Part shown: positions 23,510 through 31,571 of the stretch, one piece after another
Layout: every line of letters begins with the position of its first letter
Position numbering within the stretch: position 1 is the first letter of the stretch
DNA from: Corynebacterium atypicum
GTDB taxonomy: Bacteria > Actinomycetota > Actinomycetes > Mycobacteriales > Mycobacteriaceae
Direction of reading: 5' to 3'
Assembly: GCF_000732945.1 (NCBI RefSeq)
Contig: NZ_CP008944.1
Location: 1,231,784 to 1,295,783 of the forward strand
DNA: 64,000 nucleotides
Notes under the pieces: model-generated
The model's input: only the letters and a program-made list of their open reading frames with translations
Database searches by the model: none
Told to the model about the DNA's origin: nothing
Position numbers and translations under genes: made by a program

Positions 23510-24324
23510 AGCCGGCGGGCGCGGGCGGACTCCCACAAGCAGATCGCGCCGGCTGTGGCCAAGTTGAGGGATTCCGCGCTGCCAGTAATCGGAATCGCCA
23601 CGCGCACGTCCGCGCTTTCCTGCACGTCCTGGCCCAGGCCGTGGGCCTCATTGCCCAGGAGCCAGGCGGTGGGCTGGGCGAAGAAATCGGGCCGCGGTGG
23701 CGCGGCGAAGTCTATTTCGCCGTCTGCGGCGGTCGCCGCGATGGTCAGGCCCGCCCCGCGTAGCTTTTCTACGACGCGGGCGGTGTCGCGCTCGCGCACC
23801 ACCGGCAGGTGGAAGATCGACCCGGCCGACGAACGGACCACCTTCCCCGATTCCGGGTCCACGCAGTCGCCGGCGAAGATCATCGCGTCGGCGCCCAGGG
23901 CGTCGGCAAGCCGGATAAGCGTGCCGGCGTTACCGGGCTCACGGACCTCGACGGCCACGCACACCAGGCGCGGGCGGGCGCCGAGCACCCGGTCGAGCCG
24001 CCACGTCACAGGGCGGCAGAGGGCGAAAATCCCGGTGGAGGTGACCGTCTCGGCCAGCGCCTTGGCCGCCTTCTCAGTGATCGGATGCACGTAGACCCCG
24101 AGGTTCGCTGCGGCCAGGTAGACCTCGCGGAATCTTTCGGCGGCGTCTTGCGTGAGAAGCACGTCGGTGGCGGCCCCCGTGGCCACCGCGGCTTCTACGG
24201 CGTTTTTCCCTTCGGCGAGAAAGGCGCGCGCCTTGCGGCGCCCATTCGCCCGGTGCAATTTAGCTGCGTTGACAACGCGCTGCGAGCGCTCAGAAAGCGC
24301 CGCGGAAAAATCCAGCGAAGGCAT
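23473..24324 (-). CDS. TrmH/SpoU family RNA 2'-O-ribose methyltransferase
   Basis: SAM-dependent methyltransferase with the alpha/beta knot fold. An N-terminal substrate-binding domain (about 15-100) is followed by the SpoU catalytic motifs NAGTLIRLADALGAD, WLLGNEAHGL and ESLNLATAGAICLWE. Length (283 aa) fits 23S rRNA methyltransferases of this family, but the target nucleotide cannot be assigned. The frame is open 16 codons further, but the ATG at 24324 has TAGAAT seven bases upstream and starts the conserved region. Confidence 0.9.
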   Translation of the reverse strand: MPSLDFSAALSERSQRVVNAAKLHRANGRRKARAFLAEGKNAVEAAVATGAATDVLLTQDAAERFREVYLAAANLGVYVHPITEKAAKALAETVTSTGIFALCRPVTWRLDRVLGARPRLVCVAVEVREPGNAGTLIRLADALGADAMIFAGDCVDPESGKVVRSSAGSIFHLPVVRERDTARVVEKLRGAGLTIAATAADGEIDFAAPPRPDFFAQPTAWLLGNEAHGLGQDVQESADVRVAIPITGSAESLNLATAGAICLWESARARRLYEPPSSAATTG

Positions 24325-24331
24325 GCTGGAG

Positions 24332-24337
24332 ATTCTA
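24332..24337 (-). promoter_or_regulatory. -10 element TAGAAT of the TrmH-family gene
   Basis: A near-consensus TAGAAT ends seven bases before the ATG, in the gap after rplT, consistent with a leaderless transcript. Confidence 0.55.
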
Positions 24338-24398
24338 GTTCCGCGGCGCGTGCGCGCCCGCCAGACCCCCAAGTGTTACTGCAAGCGTGATTCGAACG

Positions 24399-24785
24399 CT
24401 AGGCCGCGCTCTTCGGCGCGTTCACGTCCTCGGGCAGCGCAGCCTTGGCGGACTCGCAGATCGCCGAGAAGGCATCGAAGTCGCTGACGGCGAGCTCGGC
24501 CAGGATCTTACGGTCCACCTCGATCTCGGCCAGGCGCAGGCCCTGGATGAGGCGGTTGTAGGTGATCCCGTTCATCCGGGCGGCGGCGTTAATGCGCTGG
24601 ATCCACAGCTTCCGGAACTCCCGCTTCTTCGTGCGGCGATCCCGGTAGGCGTAGGTCATGGAGTGCAGCCACTGTTCCTTCGCCTTCCGGTAGAGGCGGG
24701 AGCGCTGGCCGCGGTAGCCCTTAGCGGACTTGAGGATCTGGCGGCGCTTCTTCTTGGCGTTCACAGAGCGCTTGACACGTGCCAC
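24399..24785 (-). CDS. rplT: 50S ribosomal protein L20
   Basis: A 128-residue basic protein beginning [18 protein letters not shown], typical of L20, which binds 23S rRNA and is needed early in large-subunit assembly. GTG start with AAGGAAG seven bases upstream. Last gene of the infC-rpmI-rplT operon, 65 bases after rpmI. A small hairpin (AGCGT/ACGCT) overlaps the stop codon but has no U-tract. Confidence 0.98.
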   Translation of the reverse strand: MARVKRSVNAKKKRRQILKSAKGYRGQRSRLYRKAKEQWLHSMTYAYRDRRTKKREFRKLWIQRINAAARMNGITYNRLIQGLRLAEIEVDRKILAELAVSDFDAFSAICESAKAALPEDVNAPKSAA

Positions 24786-24850
24786 GGTGAAACTTCCTTA
24801 CTGTACTAATTGAAAAGTGCGGGTGAATTCTTCTTCGAAAGCGCCGCGTG

Positions 24851-25045
24851 CTAGCCGCGGCCGAGCAGGCGCTTGACCCGCTTCTGGTCGGCCCGGGACA
24901 CGTCCACGGTGCCCTTGAGCCGACGAGTCCGCTTGGAGGGCTTGCTCTCCATCAGGTGGCGACGGTTCACCTGTTCGCGGCGCAGCTTGCCGGAGCCGGT
25001 GACCTTGATGCGCTTGGCCATCCCCTTGTGCGTCTTTTGCTTCAT
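24851..25045 (-). CDS. rpmI: 50S ribosomal protein L35
   Basis: A 64-residue protein, KQKTHKGMAKRIKVTGSGK at the N-terminus, typical of L35. An upstream in-frame start is possible, but the ATG at 25045 has AGGA eight bases before it and gives the family length. Middle gene of infC-rpmI-rplT. Confidence 0.97.
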   Translation of the reverse strand: MKQKTHKGMAKRIKVTGSGKLRREQVNRRHLMESKPSKRTRRLKGTVDVSRADQKRVKRLLGRG

Positions 25046-25077
25046 GGCTTGGATCCTCGTCAATCCTGTAGGAGTGT

Positions 25078-25602
25078 TTACTTCTTTTTCTTGTTTCGAA
25101 CCGGCCCGAAGACCATGGTCATGTTGCGCCCGTCCTGGCGCGGCCGCGACTCGACGACGCCGTACTCGGACACCTCGTCGGCAAGCCGTTCCAGAAGCCG
25201 GTACCCCAGCTCCGGGCGGGATTGCTCGCGCCCGCGGAACATGATCGTGACCTTTACTTTGGAGCCCTTCTCTAGGAAGCGCACCACGTTGCCTTTTTTC
25301 GTCTCATAATCGTGTTCATCGATCTTGGGGCGAAACTTCTGCTCTTTGACCACAGTCCGCTGCTGGTTTCGGCGAGCTTCACGGGCCTTCTGGTCCTGCT
25401 CGTACCGGTACTTTCCGTAGTCCATAATCTTGCAGACCGGCGGCTTGGCCTTCGGGGCAACTTCGACTAGGTCCAGGTCGGCGTCGTAGGCAAGCTTGCG
25501 GGCGTCGTCCGTACGGACCACCCCGACCTGCTCGCCGCTGGGTCCAACCAGGCGAACTTCGGGAACTCGGATTCGCTCATTGATGCGAGCTTCAGCGCTG
25601 AT
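25078..25602 (-). CDS. infC: Translation initiation factor IF-3 with AUC start codon
   Basis: IF-3 (174 aa) monitors start-codon pairing on the 30S subunit. The N-domain ([19 protein letters not shown]), the linker and the C-domain ([20 protein letters not shown]) are complete. The conserved N-terminus begins at an ATC codon (25600-25602), preceded by GAGGAG with five bases of spacing. An in-frame TGA stands four codons upstream, and no ATG, GTG or TTG falls between it and the conserved domain. A non-standard infC start is well known (AUU in E. coli), where it lets IF-3 limit its own synthesis. The next possible standard start (GTG near 25521) would remove about 27 conserved residues. Confidence 0.93.
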   Translation of the reverse strand: MSAEARINERIRVPEVRLVGPSGEQVGVVRTDDARKLAYDADLDLVEVAPKAKPPVCKIMDYGKYRYEQDQKAREARRNQQRTVVKEQKFRPKIDEHDYETKKGNVVRFLEKGSKVKVTIMFRGREQSRPELGYRLLERLADEVSEYGVVESRPRQDGRNMTMVFGPVRNKKKK

Positions 25603-25855
25603 GTGTACTCCTCAAATAGCAGGGCAAATAAAGGTAAGTACCGCGCCACTTGAGGGATTTCCCAACGAAAAATCCTGCACACCGTTGCGGCATGCAGGAG
25701 ATACGCTGGCGGCGGCGACGAGCTCTACGCTCGGGCTGCCGCTGAAACCTGGGACCAACCCGTCGGGGCGGCTTAAGGTGGGAATATCTCCTCTTGTGGC
25801 CCAGGGCCGTCTTCGTTTCACAAGGCGTCCTCGGGCGGTAGCGCGGTAAACCATA
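25603..25855 (-). promoter_or_regulatory. infC operon promoter and long leader
   Basis: A TATGGT -10 (25850-25855 on the minus strand) would start transcription near 25843, giving a leader of about 240 bases before the infC AUC codon. The leader holds a terminator-like hairpin (25668-25699) and a second Shine-Dalgarno-like AGAGGAG without a standard start. A frame through the leader ends at a TGA that overlaps the infC Shine-Dalgarno region; I do not call it a gene. Regulation by L20, IF-3 or another ligand is inference. Confidence 0.55.
25668..25699 (-). terminator. Attenuator-like intrinsic terminator in the infC leader
   Basis: Minus-strand TCCTGCATGCC and GGTGTGCAGGA form an 11-pair stem (two wobble pairs) around GCAAC, followed directly by five T residues. 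It lies between the predicted infC promoter and the infC start, 66 bases from the AUC. It could also end transcription from the upstream membrane protein gene, whose stop is about 190 bases away. Confidence 0.7.
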
Positions 25856-25890
25856 ACACGCGGCTTAGGATAAAACCAAACCGGTGCCAC

Positions 25891-26682
25891 TTAGCGGGCG
25901 ACGAGGAACACGGCGATGTCGCCTGCGCCCGTGCAGCGGTAGCCCGCGCCGTCGGAGGCGCACTGCAGCTGATACGCCTCGCCCGTCGTCGGGCTGACCG
26001 CCCGCACGGTGCCCTGCGGCTGCGCGCCGGCGGCCGCAGCCACGCTCATCGCAAGGCCGCAACTCGTCGACGGCGCCCGGGCGCCAACCTGCCAAGCACC
26101 GCTGGTTCCGCAGGAGCGCGCCTCTTGTGGTAGCCCCGCAGGGCTGCTTGGCGGCGGCGTCGGCTCCGGCTCACTGATCGACGTCGGCTCGCTCGTTGTC
26201 GGCTGAAGCGTCGGCGAGGTGTGAGAACTACTCAGCTGCGTGCTCGACGGCGAGGGTGCGACCGTGGTCAACGTGGTCGAGCTAGCGGGTGCGGCGGCCT
26301 TAGGGGCCGGCTCACCCCGGTTGGGCCCGAGGAACACCACGTAGATGAAAGAACCGAGGAGGACAGCGGCTGCCAAAAGCGCCGCGAAGATCAGAAACGG
26401 CATCCAGGGGCGCGCGCTTTCCCCACGGGGGTAGGAATAAGAATCGTGCGCGCCGGAGTAATACCGGGGCCCGCGGCCGGGCCGGGGCACCGAGCGGCTC
26501 TCGTGGCCGGCCGAATTCCGCGGGGCCACGCCCGCACGCTCGGGCTCCGGGGCGCTGACCTCCGGCAAGATCGACGTCTCGTCGGCCGCCTCCGCCCGGT
26601 GCGTAGAGCTCTGCGGCTCGTCGGGAAGGTAGTTGCGGTAGCCCGGGTGCTGCTCGCTCGCGCCGTCGTCTCGGGGTTCCAT
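25891..26682 (-). CDS. Single-pass membrane protein with Ser/Thr/Pro-rich extracytoplasmic part
   Basis: I do not recognise a named family. The 263-residue protein has a charged cytoplasmic N-terminus (about 1-90), one hydrophobic segment (about 93-115) and a low-complexity Ser/Thr/Pro stretch (about 125-180). A small C-terminal domain follows with four cysteines (RSCGTS, TSCGLAM, LQCASD, YRCTGAG) that could form two disulfides outside the membrane. The ATG at 26682 is chosen over a GTG three codons earlier because AGG is spaced eight bases from it. It lies between uvrA and infC; no functional link is evident. Confidence 0.75.
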   Translation of the reverse strand: MEPRDDGASEQHPGYRNYLPDEPQSSTHRAEAADETSILPEVSAPEPERAGVAPRNSAGHESRSVPRPGRGPRYYSGAHDSYSYPRGESARPWMPFLIFAALLAAAVLLGSFIYVVFLGPNRGEPAPKAAAPASSTTLTTVAPSPSSTQLSSSHTSPTLQPTTSEPTSISEPEPTPPPSSPAGLPQEARSCGTSGAWQVGARAPSTSCGLAMSVAAAAGAQPQGTVRAVSPTTGEAYQLQCASDGAGYRCTGAGDIAVFLVAR

Positions 26683-26730
26683 CGGATTCACCTAGCCAAA
26701 GCCTCGTGGTATCACGGTTACGGCAATAGC

Positions 26731-29571
26731 CTAGCCGAGCACCTGCGCCAGGAACTGGCCCGTATAGGATCCGGGAACTTCGGCCACATCTTCCGGCGTG
26801 CCCTGAGCGACCACGCGCCCGCCGCCGTCGCCGCCTTCCGGGCCCATATCCACAATCCAGTCGGCGGACTTGATCACGTCAAGGTTGTGCTCGATGACCA
26901 GGACCGTGTTCCCCTTGTCCACGAGCTCTTGGATCACCAGCAACAGCTTGCGGATGTCCTCGAAGTGCAACCCGGTGGTGGGCTCGTCCAGGATGTAGAT
27001 GGTGCGCCCGTTAGAGCGCTTCTGCAGCTCGGAGGCGAGCTTGACGCGCTGGGCCTCGCCGCCAGACAGCGTGGTCGCCGCCTGCCCGAGGCGCACATAG
27101 CCCAAGCCGACATCGACAAGCGTGTCTAGGTACCGCGCAATCGAGGTGATGGACTCGAAGAATGTCGCGGCCTCAGAGATCGGCATGTCGAGCACTTCGG
27201 CGATGTTCTTGCCCTTGTACGTCACTTCGAGGGTCTCGCGGTTGTAGCGGGCGCCGTGGCAGACCTCGCAGGGCACGTAGACGTCCGGCAGGAAGTTCAT
27301 CTCGATTTTGATGGTGCCGTCGCCGCGGCAAGCCTCGCAGCGGCCGCCTTTGACGTTGAAGGAGAAGCGCCCGGCCTTGTACCCGCGCACCTTTGCCTCC
27401 GGGGTCTCGGCAAAAATCGTGCGGATCTTGTCAAAGACGCCTGTGTACGTCGCCGGATTAGAGCGCGGCGTGCGCCCGATCGGAGACTGGTCCACCTGCA
27501 CGAGCTTGTCCAAGAGGTCCACGCCTTCGACGCGACGCGCCCTGCCCGGTACCTGGCGGGCCCGATTGAGCTCGTTGGCCAGCGTCTTGGCCAGGATCTC
27601 ATTGACCATGGTGGATTTGCCCGATCCCGAGACCCCGGTCACACAGGTAAACAGACCGATGGGAAACTCGACGTCGATGCCCTTGAGGTTGTTCTCGCGC
27701 GCGCCGACCACCCGCAGCTTGCGCTCCGGGTCGATGCTGCGGCGATGATCGGGCACAGCAATCTGCTTGCGCCCAGACAGGTAGGCCCCGGTCAGCGACT
27801 CTGGGCAGTCCACGATACCCTGTGGCTCACCCTGGTAGACGATCTCACCGCCGTACTCGCCGGCGCGCGGGCCGACGTCCACGATCCAGTCCGCGGCACG
27901 GATCGTGTCCTCGTCGTGCTCGACCACGATCAGCGTGTTGCCCAGGGCCTTGAGGTTGTTCAGGGTGGCAATCAGCCGCTGGTTGTCGCGCTGGTGCAGC
28001 CCGATCGAGGGTTCGTCGAGGACGTAGAGCACGCCGGCGAGCCCGGAGCCGATCTGAGTGGCCAGCCGGATGCGCTGGGCCTCGCCGCCGGAGAGCGAGC
28101 CGGCGGCGCGGTCCAGGGTGAGGTAGCTTAAGCCCACATCAAGGAGGAAGTGCAGACGCGCCTGGATCTCTTTGAGCACCGCCCCGGCGATCGCCCGCTC
28201 CCGGTGGCCCAGCACCAGGGAATCGAGGAACGCCGAAGCATTTTCGATAGACAGTTCGGTCAGCCCAGCGATCGAGCGCTCGGAGCCGTCGGAGGCAGCC
28301 AGCCGCACCGCGAGGATCTCTGGGCGCAACCGGGCCCCCTGGCAGGTCGGGCAGGCGACCTGGCGCGTGTAGGCCAAAAAACGCTCCTTCTGGTGCTCAC
28401 TTTCGGCCTGCTCGAGCTTGCGGTTGAGGTAACCCTTCACGCCCTCAAACGGCGCGGTCCAGCTGCGCATGCGCCCGAAGCGGTTCTTGTAGCGCACGGA
28501 GACCTCCGCGTCGCTGCCGTCGATAAGCGCGCGCTGATGGGCCTTGCTGAGCTGACTGAACGGGGTCTTGGGGTCGAAGCCGAGCGCCCCGGCCAGGCCC
28601 TCGATGAGCTTGTAAAAGTAGGACTTGTTCGGGCTGGAATTCCACGGCTGCACGCTGTGGACTACCGGCGCGTCCGGGTCCGGGATGAGCAGCTCCTCGT
28701 CCACCTCGAGCTTGGTGCCCAGGCCGTCGCAGGCCGGGCACGCGCCGTAGGGGCTGTTGAAGGAGAACGCGCGCGGCTCGAGCTCCTCGACGTCTATGCG
28801 GTGCCCGTTGGGGCAGGCGAGGTTCTCGGAGAACCTCTCGGTGAGCGATTCGTCGTCGACAAATTCTGCGACCACCAGGCCGTCGGCTAGCCGCAGGGCG
28901 GTCTCTACCGAATCGGTCAGCCGCTGCTTCTGGCTCTCTTTGACCTGGAGGCGATCGACCACCACGTCGATGTCATGCTTGATCTGCTTTTTCAGCTTCG
29001 GCGGCTGCGATAGCTGGTGGAGCTCGCCGTCGACGCGCACACGCGCGAAGCCCTGGGCGGCCAGGTCCTCGAAGAGATCCACAAATTCGCCCTTTCGGGT
29101 GCGCACCACGGGGGCGAGCACCTGGAACTTCGCCCGCTCCGGGCGCGAGAGGATGCGGTCGACGATCTGCTGCGGGGTCTGCCGCGAGATCTTTTCATCG
29201 CACACCGGGCAGTGCGGCGTGCCGGCCCGGGCGTACAGCAGACGCAGGTAGTCGTAGACCTCGGTGATGGTGCCCACCGTCGAACGCGGGTTGCGGTTGG
29301 TCGACTTCTGGTCGATCGACACCGCCGGCGAGAGGCCTTCGATGAAGTCCACGTCCGGCTTGTCCATCTGGCCTAAGAACATGCGTGCGTAGCTCGACAG
29401 CGATTCGATGTACCGGCGCTGCCCTTCCGCGAAAATCGTGTCGAAGGCCAGCGAGGACTTCCCGGATCCGGACAGCCCGCTGAAGACCACCAGCGCGTCG
29501 CGCGGGACGTCCACGTCAACGCCCTTCAGGTTGTGCTCCCGCGCCCCGCGCACTACTAGCCGATCGGCCAA
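26731..29571 (-). CDS. uvrA: UvrABC excinuclease subunit A
   Basis: Damage-recognition ATPase of nucleotide excision repair (946 aa). Two ABC-type ATPase modules are visible: Walker [15 protein letters not shown] near residue 32 and [15 protein letters not shown] near 650, each with its own signature ([26 protein letters not shown]). Zinc-binding cysteines occur in [20 protein letters not shown] and [18 protein letters not shown]. The start is TTG, supported by an almost perfect AAGGAGG four bases upstream. uvrB lies about 7 kb away, as in other corynebacteria. Confidence 0.98.
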   Translation of the reverse strand: MADRLVVRGAREHNLKGVDVDVPRDALVVFSGLSGSGKSSLAFDTIFAEGQRRYIESLSSYARMFLGQMDKPDVDFIEGLSPAVSIDQKSTNRNPRSTVGTITEVYDYLRLLYARAGTPHCPVCDEKISRQTPQQIVDRILSRPERAKFQVLAPVVRTRKGEFVDLFEDLAAQGFARVRVDGELHQLSQPPKLKKQIKHDIDVVVDRLQVKESQKQRLTDSVETALRLADGLVVAEFVDDESLTERFSENLACPNGHRIDVEELEPRAFSFNSPYGACPACDGLGTKLEVDEELLIPDPDAPVVHSVQPWNSSPNKSYFYKLIEGLAGALGFDPKTPFSQLSKAHQRALIDGSDAEVSVRYKNRFGRMRSWTAPFEGVKGYLNRKLEQAESEHQKERFLAYTRQVACPTCQGARLRPEILAVRLAASDGSERSIAGLTELSIENASAFLDSLVLGHRERAIAGAVLKEIQARLHFLLDVGLSYLTLDRAAGSLSGGEAQRIRLATQIGSGLAGVLYVLDEPSIGLHQRDNQRLIATLNNLKALGNTLIVVEHDEDTIRAADWIVDVGPRAGEYGGEIVYQGEPQGIVDCPESLTGAYLSGRKQIAVPDHRRSIDPERKLRVVGARENNLKGIDVEFPIGLFTCVTGVSGSGKSTMVNEILAKTLANELNRARQVPGRARRVEGVDLLDKLVQVDQSPIGRTPRSNPATYTGVFDKIRTIFAETPEAKVRGYKAGRFSFNVKGGRCEACRGDGTIKIEMNFLPDVYVPCEVCHGARYNRETLEVTYKGKNIAEVLDMPISEAATFFESITSIARYLDTLVDVGLGYVRLGQAATTLSGGEAQRVKLASELQKRSNGRTIYILDEPTTGLHFEDIRKLLLVIQELVDKGNTVLVIEHNLDVIKSADWIVDMGPEGGDGGGRVVAQGTPEDVAEVPGSYTGQFLAQVLG

Positions 29572-29665
29572 GGTGCCTCCTTATCGCCGTCAAGTGTTTA
29601 ACCCCGTAATCCTTATTAAAGGTAGCACCCGTGCGCAAAACCTCTGAGCTCGTGCCCGCCGCCGC

Positions 29666-29671
29666 TAGACT
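29666..29671 (+). promoter_or_regulatory. -10 element TAGACT of the MBL-fold gene
   Basis: TAGACT ends six bases before the ATG at 29678 in the 106-base divergent gap with uvrA. No Shine-Dalgarno is present. Confidence 0.5.
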
Positions 29672-29677
29672 GACGTT

Positions 29678-30316
29678 ATGGCCGAATCCGAAAACTTTTC
29701 GAAGTCCTCCGCCGGCGCACCGGAATTGCGGCTGGCACACGTCTCCGTCTCTGAGATGGACAACAACTGCTACTTGCTATGCGCGGGCGACGAGGGCCTG
29801 CTTATCGACGCCTCGGCGGACGCGCCGAAGCTGCTTCAGCTCGCCGAGGATAACGGCGTGCGCATCACCCAGGTGCTGACCACCCACCGCCACTTCGACC
29901 ACACCCGCGCGCTCTCCGAGGTCTTGGCGGCGACTGGTGCGAAGCACCTGGCCCCCTACCTGGACTCCCCCGCCCTGCCCGCACCGGTCGACCAGGAGCT
30001 CAACCACGGCGACGTCATCGAGTTCGCCGGCCACGAGCTGCCCGTGATCATCCTGCGCGGCCACACCCCGGGTGGCTCCGCCGTAGCTGCCGAGATCGAC
30101 GGGCGCACGTGCCTATTCGTGGGCGACTCACTCTTCCCCGGTGGGTTGGGCAAGACGTCCGCCGAGGCCGACTTCATGCGGTTGTACAACGACGTGACCT
30201 CGAGGATCTTCGACGTCTACCCAGATGAGACCCTGGTGTACCCCGGCCACGGGGCGGCCACGACTTTGGGCGCGGAACGCCCGCATCTTGAGACCTGGTA
30301 CCGCCGCCGCTGGTAG
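29678..30316 (+). CDS. MBL-fold metallohydrolase, glyoxalase II-like
   Basis: A 212-residue metallo-beta-lactamase-fold hydrolase. The metal-binding HxHxDH motif is H70-R-H72-F-D74-H75; later ligands are in RGHTPGGSA, FVGDSLFPGG and YPGHGAATTLG. Most similar by eye to small hydroxyacylglutathione hydrolase-like enzymes; corynebacteria use mycothiol, so the true substrate is unknown. Divergent from uvrA. Confidence 0.88.
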   Translation: MAESENFSKSSAGAPELRLAHVSVSEMDNNCYLLCAGDEGLLIDASADAPKLLQLAEDNGVRITQVLTTHRHFDHTRALSEVLAATGAKHLAPYLDSPALPAPVDQELNHGDVIEFAGHELPVIILRGHTPGGSAVAAEIDGRTCLFVGDSLFPGGLGKTSAEADFMRLYNDVTSRIFDVYPDETLVYPGHGAATTLGAERPHLETWYRRRW

Positions 30317-30380
30317 GAAGAAACAAGTACAGTTGTCTAGGTAGCGTTAACCACACTTCGTGACCCAAGGAGGGGTACAC

Positions 30381-31277
30381 ATGATCCGTAAGCTCGCCCG
30401 CCCGATGCTCGCCTCGGTGTATGTTGTCGACGGCGTCGACACGCTGGTTAATACTGAGGCCCACATCGAAAGCGCTGAGTCTGTGATCAACCGGACGCGT
30501 TCGCTTCTGCCGCGCAAGTACGCCCGCAAGGTCCCGGAGGACCCGGAGCTGGTTGCCCGCACCATCGGCGGCGCCAAGGTGGCCGCCGGCTCGCTCCTTG
30601 CGCTGGGCAAGCTTCCCCGGCTCGCCGCCACCACCCTTGCGGTGACCGCGGTGCCGACGCTAGTGGGCCGCTACGCGTTCTGGGAGACCCAGGACGAGCA
30701 GGAGAAGCGCGAGCGCCGCTCCGGCTTTTTGACCCGCCTCGCGCTCCTCGGCGGGCTCGCGATCACCTCGGTGGATACGGAAGGCAAGCCCGGCGTCGCC
30801 TGGCGGGCCAAGGACGGCGCCCAGCGCGCCAACAAGAAGGTCCAGGCCGTGCTCCCCTCCCGGCAGGAGACCGAGAACTTTGCCGATCAAGCCTCGAACT
30901 GGTTCCAGGACAAAGCCGAGGCCGTCCAGGACTACGTCGAGGACAACAAGGACGATTGGCTCGACGCCGCCAAGGAGGGCGCCGAGAAGGTCCAGGAGAC
31001 CGCCGCGGACTGGGCCGGTAAGGCACAGGACTTCTTCGAAGACAACTACGAGGACTGGCTCGAGTCCGCTCGCGAGAACACCGAGACCGCGAAGAAGGGC
31101 GTAGTCAAGGCCGCGGGCAAGGCCCAGGACCGGTACCAAGACGCCCTCGATACCGCCACGAAGAAGGCGGAGAAGAAGGCCAATAGCCGGGGCGCGAAGA
31201 AGGCTAAGAAGAAGGCTGAGAAGCTGGGCAAGCGCGCCGAGAAGGCCATCGAGAAGGCACAGAAGAAGCTCGGATAG
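30381..31277 (+). CDS. DoxX family membrane protein with long Lys/Glu-rich tail
   Basis: The first part (about 1-140 of 298 aa) is a DoxX-type membrane domain, starting IRKLARPMLASVYVVDGVDT, with four hydrophobic segments. The rest is soluble, with acidic amphipathic repeats around DWLDAAKEGAEKVQE and DWLESARENTETAKK, ending in a strongly basic coiled-coil-like tail. The start has AAGGAGG seven bases upstream. DoxX proteins are membrane components linked to redox stress in mycobacteria; the role of the tail is unknown. A terminator follows the gene. Confidence 0.85.
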   Translation: MIRKLARPMLASVYVVDGVDTLVNTEAHIESAESVINRTRSLLPRKYARKVPEDPELVARTIGGAKVAAGSLLALGKLPRLAATTLAVTAVPTLVGRYAFWETQDEQEKRERRSGFLTRLALLGGLAITSVDTEGKPGVAWRAKDGAQRANKKVQAVLPSRQETENFADQASNWFQDKAEAVQDYVEDNKDDWLDAAKEGAEKVQETAADWAGKAQDFFEDNYEDWLESARENTETAKKGVVKAAGKAQDRYQDALDTATKKAEKKANSRGAKKAKKKAEKLGKRAEKAIEKAQKKLG

Positions 31278-31392
31278 CCGCCTCGCTACTCCTTTTGGCC
31301 CGCCGCGGATGCGTCCAAAGAGCGCAGAAACTCCGCCCTTTTCGTGGGAGGGGGACTCGCCCGACCCGCACGGCGAGCTTCCGCCGAGAATT

Positions 31393-31419
31393 CCCCGCCC
31401 AGGTCGGGCGGGGGCTTTT
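31393..31419 (+). terminator. Intrinsic terminator after the DoxX gene
   Basis: CCCCGCCC (31393-31400) pairs with GGGCGGGG (31406-31413) around AGGTC, followed by GCTTTT. It lies about 115 bases after the DoxX stop codon. Confidence 0.8.
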
Positions 31420-31514
31420 CTATGCGCGGGCCCGGCCTACGCTGAGAGTCCACCTGGCGCTGGCGCCAGCCCGTTGCGCACGGCGCACAAAGCGCGCGGT
31501 TTGGGGCAAGCGGG

Positions 31515-31531
31515 TATCCTAAGACGTCTTA
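31515..31531 (+). promoter_or_regulatory. helD-like gene -10 (TATCCT) with overlapping palindrome TAAGACGTCTTA
   Basis: TATCCT at 31515-31520 runs into a perfect 12-base palindrome (31520-31531) at the expected transcription start. This is a good position for a repressor site. No rifamycin-associated element (the inverted repeat known upstream of many actinobacterial helR genes) is seen. Confidence 0.45.
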
Positions 31532-31571
31532 TTCAACCGTGCCGTTTCGCTATGGGAGGCAAGTAGTTTCA

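Noticed and set aside
24383-24402. AGCGTTCGAATCACGCT on the minus strand resembles a tRNA T-arm
   Set aside because: No acceptor stem, D-arm or anticodon arm around it; it overlaps the rplT stop codon and has no U-tract, so it is neither a tRNA nor a clear terminator.
25612-25890. A 92-codon frame in the infC leader ending next to the infC Shine-Dalgarno
   Set aside because: Composition is unlike a conserved protein, no start codon has proper spacing, and it would place a gene across a terminator hairpin.
31440-31530. GGGGCAAGC near the HelD-like promoter as a rifamycin-associated element
   Set aside because: The matching inverted half is missing, so it does not form the known 19-base inverted repeat.
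31295-31566. Two overlapping frames between the DoxX and HelD-like genes
   Set aside because: They run through a terminator, have no Shine-Dalgarno or family features, and show biased composition.
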